DNA of 64,000 nucleotides, taken from the NCBI RefSeq assembly GCF_041346945.1, contig NZ_CP166850.1, positions 2,790,001 through 2,854,000 on the forward strand, written 5' to 3'. Each line of letters starts with the position of its first letter. Positions within the stretch are counted from its first letter, which is position 1. Under the pieces are notes generated by a model, which saw only the letters and a list, made by a program, of their open reading frames with translations, was not told the DNA's origin and did not search any database. Of the stretch, positions 9,001 to 17,883 are shown piece by piece. Made by a program: the position numbers and the translations under genes. Source of the DNA: Amycolatopsis sp. cg9 (GTDB lineage Bacteria; Actinomycetota; Actinomycetes; Mycobacteriales; Pseudonocardiaceae).

Positions 9001-10241
9001 CTTCCCTGACCCAGCGTTTCCCCTCGGCGCCCGACGTCGAGGTCGGCGACCTCGTGACCCAGCTGCGCGCCGAGCCGCCCGGCGGCCGGCTGCGCGTCGG
9101 CGACCCGCGGATCGTCGAGTTCGTCACGAAGTTCGCCCGCAAGCTGCTGGCCCCGGCGACCGCGCGCCGGTTCCCGGAGCTGGCGTCGCTCGGCTTCTTC
9201 CTGCGCAAGGGCGAGATCGCGAAGGCGTTGTCCACTCTGGACACTTCCGGAACCGCGCTGCGGTTCCCGCGCGGGCTGGTGTTCCACGTGCCGCCGGCGA
9301 ACGTCGACACGATCTTCGTCTACTCGTGGGCGCTCTCGGCGCTGGCGGGCAACCACAACGTCGTCCGGGTCTCGTCGCGTTCGGCGGGCGCCGCGGAGGC
9401 GGTGCTGGCGGCGTTGAACGCCGCACTGTCCGAAGTGGACGTTTCGGTCGCGGAGGCGGTCACGGCGACCCAGCGCATGGTGACCTACGACCGCAGCGAC
9501 GAGGTGAGCGGCGCTCTGTCGCTGGCCGCCGACCTGCGCGTCATCTGGGGCGGCGACGGCTCGGTCGCGGCGCTGCGGAAGTACCCGCTGGCGCCGCACG
9601 CGCGTGACCTGACGTTCCCGGACCGCTCGTCCTTCGCCGTCGCGTCGGTGGCCGGCTGGCAGCGGGCGTCCGAAGCGGAGCGCCGCGCGGCCGCCGAAGG
9701 CTTCTACAACGACTCGTACTGGTTCGACCAGGCCGCCTGCTCGTCGCCGCGCGCGGTGTTCTGGGTCGGCGACGAGTCCGGGGCGCGCGAGGCGGGCCAG
9801 GAGTTCCGCACCTTGCTGGCCGCGGTCCTGGAGACGAAGCAGCACGTCACCGAGCCCGCGATGGCCGTCCAGAAGCGCGTCTCGGCGTACGGCGCGGCGG
9901 TCGACGGCCTGGTCAAGGAGATCGCCTTCCAGGGCAACGGCCTGGCGACCCTCGAGCTGGCCGACCCGGCGGTGCTGCCGCGCGAGTGGCTCGGCGCAGG
10001 CACCTTCGCGAACGCGCGGGTGTCCACTTTGTCTGATCTGGTGCCGATCGTCCTCCGCAAGGACCAGACGGTCAGCCAGTTCGGCTTCACCGCCGAGGAA
10101 CTGACGGCGTTCGCGCACGAGCTGGCGGGTCGCGGGGTCGACCGGATCGTGCCGTTCGGCAGCGCCCTGACGTTCTCGGCGGTCTGGGACGGTTACGATC
10201 TGCTCTCCGAGTTCAGCCGCCTGGTCACGGTGCAGGCCTGA
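8997..10241 (+). CDS. LuxC-like acyl-CoA/acyl-protein reductase
   Basis: A 414-aa protein of the LuxC family (aldehyde-dehydrogenase-like fold). The segment QAACSSPRAVFWVGD holds C248, matching the acyl-accepting Cys context (CSSP) of LuxC. An FHVPPANVDTIFVYSWALS stretch precedes it. The start GTG overlaps the LuxE stop. LuxC reduces an activated acyl group to an aldehyde with NADPH. LuxE plus LuxC therefore predicts an acid-to-aldehyde step, whose product could be a lipid aldehyde or an acyl-derived building block for the glycoconjugate. Family membership is fairly sure, the product is not. Confidence 0.78.
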   Translation: MTSLTQRFPSAPDVEVGDLVTQLRAEPPGGRLRVGDPRIVEFVTKFARKLLAPATARRFPELASLGFFLRKGEIAKALSTLDTSGTALRFPRGLVFHVPPANVDTIFVYSWALSALAGNHNVVRVSSRSAGAAEAVLAALNAALSEVDVSVAEAVTATQRMVTYDRSDEVSGALSLAADLRVIWGGDGSVAALRKYPLAPHARDLTFPDRSSFAVASVAGWQRASEAERRAAAEGFYNDSYWFDQAACSSPRAVFWVGDESGAREAGQEFRTLLAAVLETKQHVTEPAMAVQKRVSAYGAAVDGLVKEIAFQGNGLATLELADPAVLPREWLGAGTFANARVSTLSDLVPIVLRKDQTVSQFGFTAEELTAFAHELAGRGVDRIVPFGSALTFSAVWDGYDLLSEFSRLVTVQA

Positions 10242-10253
10242 GGAGACCCGTCG

Positions 10254-11222
10254 ATGACGACAGTTGAGGACTTGCCGGCCGCCGGCAAGCCGCCGAAGTC
10301 CACCAAGGCGAAGGTCCTCGACGTCGTCAGATGGGTCGCGATCCTGCTGGTCATCGGCTTCGCGGCCAAGCAGCTCGCCGCGAACTGGGGCGAGTTCTGG
10401 CACACCCTGCGTGACGTCGCCTGGCAGTCGTCACTGCTGAGCCTGCTCGCCCTGGTCGCGGCGATCATGGTGTCGACCTGGGGCTGGCAGGCGATGGTCG
10501 ACGACCTCGGCAAGCCGATCGGCTACGCCCGCGGCGCCCAGATCTGCCTGGTCGGTTCACTCGGCAAGTACGTGCCCGGCTCGGTGTGGGCGTACCTGCT
10601 GCAGATGGAGCTGGGCCGCAAGGCGGGCCTGGCCAGGGCCCGGATCTTCACCGGCTCCCTGATCCAGCTCGGCGTGGGCGTGGTCTCGGCACTGGTGGTG
10701 TCGCTCCTGGCGGCCCCGGCGGTGTTCAGCAACAGCCCGCGCGCGCTGTGGCTGTTCGTGCTCATCCCGGTCGGCCTGGCCATGCTGCACCCGAAGATCC
10801 TGACCTGGGGCACGTCGCTGGTGCTGCGCATCCTCCGCCGCCCGCCGCTCGCGCACCCGCTGGGCTGGGCGGTGGTCGGCAAGGTCTTCGGCGCCTCGAC
10901 GGCGGCTTGGTGCCTCCAGGGCATCCACCTCTGGCTGCTGGCCAACTCGGTGGGCACCCCGGGCTTCAGCGGCTTCGTGCTCTGCGTGGGCGCGATGGCG
11001 GTGGCGATGACGGTCGGCACGTTCGCGTTCATCCTCCCCAGCGGCGTGGGCGTCCGCGAGGTGGCCCAGGTCGCGGTCCTGACGGCCAGCGGCCTGACGG
11101 TCGGCCAGGCCACGGCGTTCGCGGTGGCCTCCCGCGTGATGTTCACGGTGGCCGACCTCCTGACGGCGGGCATCGCCGCGGTGGCGGCCCGCTCCAGCCG
11201 CCCGGTGACCGCCACCGCCTGA
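10254..11222 (+). CDS. flippase-like membrane protein (UPF0104 / LPG-synthase TM-domain family)
   Basis: A 322-aa integral membrane protein with about eight hydrophobic segments after a Lys-rich cytoplasmic N-terminus, resembling the lysylphosphatidylglycerol synthase transmembrane region. The C-terminal FILPSGVGVREVAQVAVL is the family's conserved GxGxRE-type segment. A GAGGA precedes the ATG, 12 bases after LuxC. In other glycan loci members are suspected of flipping or handling lipid-linked intermediates, so transport of the cluster's lipid-sugar product is a reasonable inference. Confidence 0.75.
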   Translation: MTTVEDLPAAGKPPKSTKAKVLDVVRWVAILLVIGFAAKQLAANWGEFWHTLRDVAWQSSLLSLLALVAAIMVSTWGWQAMVDDLGKPIGYARGAQICLVGSLGKYVPGSVWAYLLQMELGRKAGLARARIFTGSLIQLGVGVVSALVVSLLAAPAVFSNSPRALWLFVLIPVGLAMLHPKILTWGTSLVLRILRRPPLAHPLGWAVVGKVFGASTAAWCLQGIHLWLLANSVGTPGFSGFVLCVGAMAVAMTVGTFAFILPSGVGVREVAQVAVLTASGLTVGQATAFAVASRVMFTVADLLTAGIAAVAARSSRPVTATA

Positions 11223-11286
11223 CCGGAGTTGCCCACAGCCAAGAGCCGCCCGGCCCGACCCGACCACTGCCGGCCCCGGCCGAGGG

Positions 11287-11328
11287 TTGTCCACAGGTTG
11301 TCCACAGGGCTTACGCACATGTGGACAA
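11287..11328. promoter_or_regulatory. triplet of DnaA-box-like sites (site A)
   Basis: Two direct copies of TTGTCCACA at 11287-11295 and 11298-11306 and one inverted copy (TGTGGACAA) at 11320-11328. TTGTCCACA is the actinobacterial DnaA-box consensus. A one-mismatch copy (TTGCCCACA) lies at 11229-11237. The site sits in the 128-base gap before a damaged GNAT gene. The same arrangement recurs at 46435-46477. Confidence 0.6.
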
Positions 11329-11350
11329 CCCAGCCGCTGGATTGCCCCGC

Positions 11351-11836
11351 ATGACCGACCTCGGACCCCTCTGGCCGCCCGTCCCCCTCCGCACCGAGCG
11401 ACTGGCCTTCGCGAGTCCGAGGCGCGTGATCGGGCGGCGTTCATCGAGCTGTTCGCCTCGCCGGAAGTCGGCACCCGGGCGGCGGCCCGGCTGCTTCGTG
11501 GCCGACCTCGACGGGGCGATGATCGGCATGATCACCCTCGACCGGCGGGACGCCGAGCAGCTGAAACCCGTCCGGACGGACGCCGGGCGGGTCGAACTCG
11601 GCTACCTGTTCCTGCCGTCGGCCTGGGGACGCGGCTACGCCGCCGAGGCGTGCGCGGCGGTGCTTGGCTGGTTCGACGGCGTTCGGCCCGGCGAGCCCGT
11701 CGTGCTCCGCACCCGGACCGCCAACGAACGAGGCCGGTGCCTCGCCCTGAAGCTGAGCTTCACGGAGGTCGAACTCTTCGAGGCGTACGGCGCCGAGCAG
11801 TGGTTCGGCGTCCGCGATCACCCCACCAGCCGGTAG
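11351..11836 (+). pseudogene. GNAT acetyltransferase with internal frameshift and deletion
   Basis: The open frame gives 161 aa, starting MTDLGPLWPPVPLRTERLAF and ending with an intact GNAT C-terminal half (GYLFLPSAWGRGYAAEACAA, the acetyl-CoA loop). Between about 11410 and 11480 the expected family sequence (LRESEARDRAAFIELFASPE) is in the +1 frame instead, while the open frame reads an Arg/Ser-rich stretch. The gene also looks about 20 codons short before CFVADLDG. The simplest reading is a one-base loss near 11410 plus a compensating deletion near 11480, leaving an open but scrambled frame. It is probably non-functional, unless this is an assembly error. Confidence 0.6.
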
Positions 11837-13704
11837 ATCACCGCGTCCGAGTTGCGGAAAGCCTCCTTCAAGAACGGCTCACCCGCCAATCCGATCAACC
11901 CCGGCTGATAAGGCTTTCCGGGCTCCGTCGACGGTTTGCCCAAAATCACCCAATGGACGTTCAACCGCCGCACGGCGGCACGCACCGCGGGATCGCTCTC
12001 GTAATCGTGAAAGCGGTCCGCGAGCAACAGCGCGTCCTTGGGTGGCAAAGTTTCGTCGAAATGCCCGGCGACCGTGCGAATACCCGACAACGCATAGGTC
12101 CACGCCGTTCCGTCGAAACGGTCGTTCATCGCCCACTCGCCCGGGCGCGCGAGCCGGCCGAGTTCTTCCATCGCGGCGATCTCGCCGGGGGTCGTGCGCA
12201 GCTTCGCCGGGTCCGCCGCTTGGTAGCCGGGGTACACGCGGGCGCCGTTGGAACGGACGTACAGGCCGTTGGACAGCACCACGAACCCCAGCAGCACCAC
12301 CGCCGCGGTGGCGGCCGCCGGGACCCGGGCGGGCAGCCGGTCGCGCAGCCACGCCTGCGCCGACGCCAGGCCGTGCGCGGCCAGGACCGACAGCGGGATC
12401 GCCGCCATCGAGAAGAACCGGTACGGGTCGTCCCACCAGGGCCGGGACAGCGCCATCACGATCGGGGCGTTCGACGACGCCACCGCGATGTACGCCAGGC
12501 CCGTCACGGCCGCCGTCAGGCCGATCCAGCGCAGCGCGCCCGCCCGCGCGAAGAACACGATCCCGAGGAACAACGCCACCGACAGCCACACCTGCGGGTG
12601 CGGTTCGAAGTGCTGGAACCCCAGCAACGCGCCCAGCGCCGTCGACGCGCGGTATTCGCTCGGCCAGCCGTAGTACGGCACCGCGCCGGTGGCCAGGCCC
12701 AGCGCGCCGGACAGCTGCAGCCACGCCACCAGCAGCGACACCACCGCGATCGGCAGCAGCGCGAGCAGGTCGCGGCCGATCCGGCGCCACCCCGTGAGCC
12801 AGCGCTGCACCAGCAGTGGCCCGGCGAACAGGATCCCGCCGAACAACGTCGACGAGTGGACGCACAGCAAGCCCGTCCCGGCCAGCACCAGCAGCAGCCC
12901 GGTGTCCGGCGCGGGCCGCTCCAGGTACCGGTGCAGCGCCACCGCGCCCAGCGGCGTCAGCGCCACCCCCAGCGCGAACGGCAGCAGCGGGCCGCGGTCC
13001 ATCGACTCGTAGACGCCCATCACCGGCGCCACCGCCGTCAGCGCCACCGTGCCGGCCAGCACCGCGCGGCCGCGGAACTCCCGAACCAGCGTCACCAGCG
13101 ACAACGCGAGCAAGCCCGGCAGCAGCACGGTGTTCGCGTCCAGCGTCTCCGGGATCGACGCGCCGCTCAGCCGGTACGTCACCGAGGCCAGCAGGTGGTA
13201 CGCGTTCGGGTAGAACACCGGCGCCGCGTCCCCGTACCAGTTCACGTGCCCGGTGCCGAACAGGCCGCCGTCGCCGGTGTCGGCGATGTAGCGGACCGCG
13301 TTGCCGTGGTAGACCGCGTCGAAACCCTGCGGCAGCGCGCCCAGCCGGCCCATCCCGAGCAGCGCGGCGGACAGGCCGGTGGCGGCCGCGACGAGCAGGC
13401 ACGCCACCACCGCGAGGTGCCCGCGGCGCGCCCACAAGCCGGGCTCGGGCGCCGGCGGGTGGCGGCGCACCGCCAGTTTCCGGGCGCCGAACGCGAGCGC
13501 GGCGAAAAGGACGGTGGAAACGGCGTAAGTCACCGCGGTGAACGGCAATCCCAGCGCCGCGGTCCACGGTCCGGTCAGCCCGCCGATCGCGTAGCTCGCC
13601 AAGGGTGCCAGCCCGGCCAAGGCCCAGCCGCGCAAACCGGCCGCGAGACCGATCAGCAGTCCCGGGACGGCGATGACGAGAATGGCGGCGCTGACAGAAA
13701 GCAC
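11818..13704 (-). CDS. large polytopic membrane protein (DUF6541-like, possible GT-C glycosyltransferase)
   Basis: A 628-aa protein from a GTG start with a dozen or more hydrophobic segments and a soluble C-terminal domain ending AVIYRLVG. It is a clear paralogue of the minus-strand protein ending at 19797: shared features include NVYHLL/NAYHL-type loops (FYPNAYHLLASVTY), FGGILFAGPLLVQRW and the C-terminal NVHWVILG. Topology plus a conserved first periplasmic loop with acidic residues resembles GT-C polyprenyl-phosphate-sugar transferases. The specific sugar is unknown. Its 3' end overlaps the damaged GNAT by 19 bases. Confidence 0.7.
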   Translation of the reverse strand: MLSVSAAILVIAVPGLLIGLAAGLRGWALAGLAPLASYAIGGLTGPWTAALGLPFTAVTYAVSTVLFAALAFGARKLAVRRHPPAPEPGLWARRGHLAVVACLLVAAATGLSAALLGMGRLGALPQGFDAVYHGNAVRYIADTGDGGLFGTGHVNWYGDAAPVFYPNAYHLLASVTYRLSGASIPETLDANTVLLPGLLALSLVTLVREFRGRAVLAGTVALTAVAPVMGVYESMDRGPLLPFALGVALTPLGAVALHRYLERPAPDTGLLLVLAGTGLLCVHSSTLFGGILFAGPLLVQRWLTGWRRIGRDLLALLPIAVVSLLVAWLQLSGALGLATGAVPYYGWPSEYRASTALGALLGFQHFEPHPQVWLSVALFLGIVFFARAGALRWIGLTAAVTGLAYIAVASSNAPIVMALSRPWWDDPYRFFSMAAIPLSVLAAHGLASAQAWLRDRLPARVPAAATAAVVLLGFVVLSNGLYVRSNGARVYPGYQAADPAKLRTTPGEIAAMEELGRLARPGEWAMNDRFDGTAWTYALSGIRTVAGHFDETLPPKDALLLADRFHDYESDPAVRAAVRRLNVHWVILGKPSTEPGKPYQPGLIGLAGEPFLKEAFRNSDAVIYRLVG

Positions 13705-13981
13705 GGTGGAGAGTAAGCCGAGGAAGATCGGCCGGGCGTCGCGGGGTGAGGTGGCTGATCCGACAATTCGGCGACGTCACTTCGACCGTCGAGTTCGCCA
13801 CCCGATCGGGTTATATTAACGAGTGCATTTCCCTGATTGACTAACGCGGAGTAAGTGATCTTCGGTTTTTTCGATCGGACGAGGCAAACCGAAGGAAACC
13901 CACCACCGCCGGTAGTCGATAACCTGGCGGTGCCGTCCCGCCCGGCCGGGCGGGACGCGGGGACGGACGTGAGGGGGACGG
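13705..13981. promoter_or_regulatory. divergent intergenic region, locally AT-rich
   Basis: These 277 bases lie between divergent membrane-protein genes. The middle (about 13808-13880) is unusually AT-rich for this genome, with TTATATTAACG and a TTGACT hexamer, as expected for promoters. I cannot pair -35 and -10 boxes with confidence, and no gene is apparent here. Confidence 0.35.
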
Positions 13982-15640
13982 GTGGTCTACGCGGTCGTGG
14001 TGGCGTGGCTCGTCCTCGCCGCGATCGTCGTCCTGTCCTGGACCCGCCTCGACGCCGAACGCGGCTGGCGCGGCGCGGTCCTCGTGCTCACCCTCGGCCT
14101 CTCGCTGCTCCACCAGCTGCTGTTCGCGACCGTCACCGAGGACGCGCTGGTGTCGTTCCGGTACGCGCAGAACATCGCCGACGGCAACGGGCCCGTCTTC
14201 AACCCCGGCGAGCGCGTCGAGGGCTACACGAACTTCTTCTGGCTGGTGCTGATCGCCCTGCCGCGCGCCGCGTTCGGCGCCGACGTCGACACCACCGCCG
14301 TCGTGTTCGGGGTCGCCGCCGCGCTCGGCTGCGTGCTGCTGGCCTACTTCCTGGTCAACCGGATCGTCGCCGCCGCCGCACCCGAAGGCACCGAGCCGCG
14401 CGCCGCGATCGGCGTCGCCGCCGCGGTGCTCACGGCGAGCGCGGGCGGCCTGGCCGTCTACGGGCCGTCCGGCTCCGAGGTCCCGCTGTTCGTGCTGCTC
14501 GTCCTCGCCGTCGGCTACTCGCTCGCGGCGCGCCGCCCGGTCGTCGCCGGGGTGCTGGTCTCCTTCGCCGTCATGACCAGCCCGCAAGGGCTCGTGGTGG
14601 CCGCGCTGGGCGGTCTGTGGCTGCTCGGCGCCGCCGTGAAGAAGCAGCACAGCTGGTGGGCGCCGGTCGGCTACGTGCTCGGCGCGCTGGTGTTCCTGAT
14701 CCCGCGGCTGGCCTGGCGGATGACGTTCTACCAGCACTACCTGCCCGCGCCGCTGGCCGCGAGGCTCGGCGCCCCGTTCGCCACGCAGGTCGCCACCGGC
14801 TGGCCGTACCTGTCCGGGTTCGCGCTCGCGCACCAGGGCTTCCTGCTGCTCGGCCTGGTCGCCGCGGTCGCGCTCCTGCTGCGGCGCGGCGAAGCGGGCG
14901 AAGCGCGGGCGCTGATCTGGCTGCTGTTCGCGACGGCGATCGGGCTCGCCGCCGCCGCGGTGCTGATCGGCGGCGACCCCGGCCCGTCGTGGCGGCTGCT
15001 GGCCCCGGTGCCGCCGCTCCTCGCCATCGCTGCCGTCGCGGCGTACGGCGTGCTCACCGCGGACGTCGAGGGCCGGCCGGCGCCCTCGCCGCGGTCGTGG
15101 CCCGCTGCGACGCGGCTGGTCCCGGTGACCGCCTGCGGGCTGGCCGGGATCGCGGTGCTCGTCTCGGTGTTCAGCCCCGAGATGCTCGACCGCGTGCGCG
15201 ACTGGCGCGCGAACGGCACCCAGCTCGCCGAGATCGGCGGCTGGCTCGGCGAGTACCTGCCGCCCGGGTCCGTGGTCAGCGGCAGCGCGCCCGGCGCGCT
15301 CGCCGCCCACGGCGGTCAGCTGCTCATCGTCGACGTACTCGGCCGCACCGACGACCACATCGCCCGCGACGGGCGCCACGAAGGCGGCGTCTCGACCGAC
15401 TACGACTACGTCGTCAACGCCCGCCGCCCGACCGTCGCCGTGCCGGGCGACGGCGGCTACGCCGACCGCCAGCACTGTGCCATCGACCCGGTCTACGCGG
15501 GCCAGTACCAGGTCGCGACCTTCCGCCGCGTCGGCACGCCGTACTGGGTCGCCGTGTACCCGCGCGCGGAACAGGCGAAGGCCGTGGTCGCCGACCTCGA
15601 CAAGGGCCCGGACTTCCGCTACGTACCCTGTCCTACGTGA
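13982..15640 (+). CDS. GT-C membrane glycosyltransferase, AftB-like
   Basis: A 552-aa polytopic protein from a GTG start. After the first TM segment comes TEDALVSFRYAQNIADGNGP followed by VFNPGERVEGYTNFFW. This matches the first extracytoplasmic loop of AftB-type arabinofuranosyltransferases and related GT-C enzymes, where the acidic pair is catalytic. A soluble C-terminal part (about 430-552) follows the TM region. A role in adding an arabinofuranosyl or related sugar from a decaprenyl-phosphate donor is likely. It is coupled by a GTGA overlap to the next membrane protein. Confidence 0.72.
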   Translation: MVYAVVVAWLVLAAIVVLSWTRLDAERGWRGAVLVLTLGLSLLHQLLFATVTEDALVSFRYAQNIADGNGPVFNPGERVEGYTNFFWLVLIALPRAAFGADVDTTAVVFGVAAALGCVLLAYFLVNRIVAAAAPEGTEPRAAIGVAAAVLTASAGGLAVYGPSGSEVPLFVLLVLAVGYSLAARRPVVAGVLVSFAVMTSPQGLVVAALGGLWLLGAAVKKQHSWWAPVGYVLGALVFLIPRLAWRMTFYQHYLPAPLAARLGAPFATQVATGWPYLSGFALAHQGFLLLGLVAAVALLLRRGEAGEARALIWLLFATAIGLAAAAVLIGGDPGPSWRLLAPVPPLLAIAAVAAYGVLTADVEGRPAPSPRSWPAATRLVPVTACGLAGIAVLVSVFSPEMLDRVRDWRANGTQLAEIGGWLGEYLPPGSVVSGSAPGALAAHGGQLLIVDVLGRTDDHIARDGRHEGGVSTDYDYVVNARRPTVAVPGDGGYADRQHCAIDPVYAGQYQVATFRRVGTPYWVAVYPRAEQAKAVVADLDKGPDFRYVPCPT

Positions 15641-17073
15641 AGCTCGAGGCCCCGGTACGGCGGCTGCCCGCCGAGGCGTGGCTCGGGATCGGGGTGTTCG
15701 GCGCGTCGCTCGCCCTGTTCGTCGTGCGGTTCCTGGTGCCGCGCCCGATCGCGATGTCCAACAACGGCGACGGCGGCCGCGTGCTGTGCGGCGCCGGGAT
15801 CACCTGGAAGGGCCTGCCGGAGGCGTTCGTCCACCTCGCCTACACGCCCGCGCCGGGGACGCCGCCGTGCCGGCCGACGTACCTGCTGACGCAGAGCTGG
15901 CTCGCGGACCTGGCCGTCCGGCTCGGCGGGCTGGCCGGCCGCCACGGGACGCTGAGCTTGGTCGTGCTGGGCCTGCTGAGCAGCGTCATCGCCGCGGCCG
16001 CCGTGACGGCGATCGTGCTCGGCCTGCCGCACGCGCGGCGCGTCCGGCTCGCGGTCGCGGCCGGGCTGCTGCTGGTCGTCGCCGACTCGGCGTTCTTCGG
16101 CTACTTCGCCGCGATCCTCGGCGAAGGCACGGCCTTCCTCGGCCTGCTGCTCGCCGCCGGCGGCCTGCTGCTGACCGCCCGCGAGGGCGCCTGGAGCTAC
16201 GCGGGCATGGCGGTCACGTTCGCCGGCGGCGTCCTGGCGGTCAACGCCAAGGTCCAGACGCTGATCATCCTGCCGATCCTCGCGCTCGCGGTGCTGCTGG
16301 TCCGGCCGGGCTCGCTGCGCGGGGCCAAGCGGTGGGCGTCGGCGGTGCTGGTCGTCGGCGCCATCGGGCTCGTCACGCTGTCGGCGCAGCGGAGCGTCGA
16401 GCCCGCGCTGGCCCCCGACGGCACGTACAGCGAGTTCCCCGGGGACGACTCGCGCGAGATCAACATGTTCAACTCGATCTTCCTGAACATCGTCGACGGC
16501 AGGCACGACACCCGGGCCGACCTGGCCGCCCTCGGGCTGCCGCCGTCGTTCGCCCAGTACGCGGGCAACGGCTGGTGGCACCCGCACCCGGCCCGGATCG
16601 ACCCGCTCTACCCCCGCTACCGCGAGCTGATGAGCCGCCCGAACGTCCTCGGCTACTTCGCGACCCACCCGGGCCGGACCCTCGAAGTCCTGAACCGGGC
16701 CGCGACCGACCAGCTCACCGCGCGGCCGGACTACCTCGGCAGCTTCGACCAGGAGGCCGGCTTCGCGCCGCACGCGCAGGAGCACCGGGTGCCGGTCGTG
16801 TCGTGGCTGACCGGCCTGCTCGCCCCGCTCGGGCTGTTCGCGTTGCTGCCGATCTGGGGGTTCGTCCTGGTCCGGGCCTGGTTCCGGCGGCGCACCGCGG
16901 TGGGCGTGGTGCTGGGGTTCCTGCTCGCCGTTTCGCTGACGCAGTTCGGCACCGCGGCGCTGGGCGACGGGATCGAGGGCGTCAAGCACCAGTCCGTCGC
17001 GCTGTACGCGCTCCTGCTGGCCGTGGTGCTGGCCATCCCGGCCCGGCGACGGGACGACGTTCAGCCGGCGTGA
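15637..17073 (+). CDS. polytopic membrane protein, possible WsfD-like hexosyltransferase
   Basis: A 478-aa protein from a GTG overlapping the preceding TGA. About ten hydrophobic segments are broken by a first loop containing MSNNGDGGRVLCGAGITW, which resembles the NNGDxGR loop of WsfD-type glycan transferases, and by a large periplasmic loop (FNSIFLNIVDGRHDTRADLA) before the final TM segments. Translational coupling to the AftB-like protein suggests the two act on the same glycan. The family name is a low-certainty recognition. Confidence 0.6.
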   Translation: MKLEAPVRRLPAEAWLGIGVFGASLALFVVRFLVPRPIAMSNNGDGGRVLCGAGITWKGLPEAFVHLAYTPAPGTPPCRPTYLLTQSWLADLAVRLGGLAGRHGTLSLVVLGLLSSVIAAAAVTAIVLGLPHARRVRLAVAAGLLLVVADSAFFGYFAAILGEGTAFLGLLLAAGGLLLTAREGAWSYAGMAVTFAGGVLAVNAKVQTLIILPILALAVLLVRPGSLRGAKRWASAVLVVGAIGLVTLSAQRSVEPALAPDGTYSEFPGDDSREINMFNSIFLNIVDGRHDTRADLAALGLPPSFAQYAGNGWWHPHPARIDPLYPRYRELMSRPNVLGYFATHPGRTLEVLNRAATDQLTARPDYLGSFDQEAGFAPHAQEHRVPVVSWLTGLLAPLGLFALLPIWGFVLVRAWFRRRTAVGVVLGFLLAVSLTQFGTAALGDGIEGVKHQSVALYALLLAVVLAIPARRRDDVQPA

Positions 17074-17142
17074 GCTTCGCCCGGTTTGTGTCCTTCGCCG
17101 CTGAACAACCGCCCGAAACCTACGGTCGCGTAACCTGGCGCG

Positions 17143-17883
17143 ATGGCTGACTTCGTGTACCCGCCCGTGATCGCAGCGGCCCGGACGATGTTCTGGGTAC
17201 TCGACAACCGCATCCGGGTCGACGGCGCGGAGCACATCCCGCGCCGCGGCGGCGCGGTCATCGCGTGCAACCACGTCAGCTACCTGGACTTCATCTTCTG
17301 CGGCCTCGGCGCGCGCCCGGCCAAGCGGCTGACGCGGTTCATGGCGAAGAAGGAGATCTTCGACAACAAGATCGCCGGGCCGCTGATGCGCGGGATGCAC
17401 CACATCTCCGTCGACCGCTCGGCCGGCCTGGGCTCCTACCGCGAAGCGCTGGCGAAACTGCAGGCCGGTGAGGTCGTCGGCGTCTTCCCGGAGGCGACGA
17501 TCAGCCAGTCGTTCACCGTCAAGGAGATCAAGTCCGGCGCCGTCCGGATGGCCGCGGCGGCCGACGTCCCGGTCGTGCCGATGGCGCTGTGGGGCACCCA
17601 GCGGCTCTGGACGAAGGGCCGGCCCAAGGACCTGACCCGGCGGCACGTGCCGATTTCGATCCTCATCGGCGAGCCGATGCACCCGGCGAAGGGCGACGAC
17701 TGGGACGTCGTGACGAAGGAGCTGCGCACCCGGATGAGCGCGCTGCTCGACCGCGCCCAGGCCGAGTACCCGGACCAGCCCGCGTCCGACGAGGAACGCT
17801 GGTGGCTGCCCGCCCACCTGGGCGGCACGGCGCCGACCCCGGCCGAAGCGGCCGAGCTCGACCGCCGCCCCGACGCCGGCTAG
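17143..17883 (+). CDS. PlsC-type 1-acylglycerol-3-phosphate acyltransferase
   Basis: A 246-aa lysophospholipid acyltransferase. The catalytic HX4D motif is in ACNHVSYLDF, the substrate block is FPEATISQSF, and VPVVPMALWGTQR is the last conserved block. It would acylate lysophosphatidic acid or a related lysolipid at the inner membrane. The EATISQS variant (rather than EGTRS) is common in actinobacterial paralogues. It ends four bases into the convergent HAD gene. Confidence 0.85.
   Translation: MADFVYPPVIAAARTMFWVLDNRIRVDGAEHIPRRGGAVIACNHVSYLDFIFCGLGARPAKRLTRFMAKKEIFDNKIAGPLMRGMHHISVDRSAGLGSYREALAKLQAGEVVGVFPEATISQSFTVKEIKSGAVRMAAAADVPVVPMALWGTQRLWTKGRPKDLTRRHVPISILIGEPMHPAKGDDWDVVTKELRTRMSALLDRAQAEYPDQPASDEERWWLPAHLGGTAPTPAEAAELDRRPDAG

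Noticed and set aside
7948..10241. lux bioluminescence operon
   Set aside because: LuxC- and LuxE-like genes are present but luxA/luxB are not, and the neighbours are sugar and ACP enzymes.
11229..11328. Chromosomal origin of replication
   Set aside because: Only three or four DnaA boxes, no AT-rich unwinding region, and no dnaA, dnaN or gyrase genes nearby.
13855..17073. 1072-aa plus frame
   Set aside because: The first half is Arg/Gly-rich shadow of the AftB-like gene; the real protein starts at the GTG at 15637.
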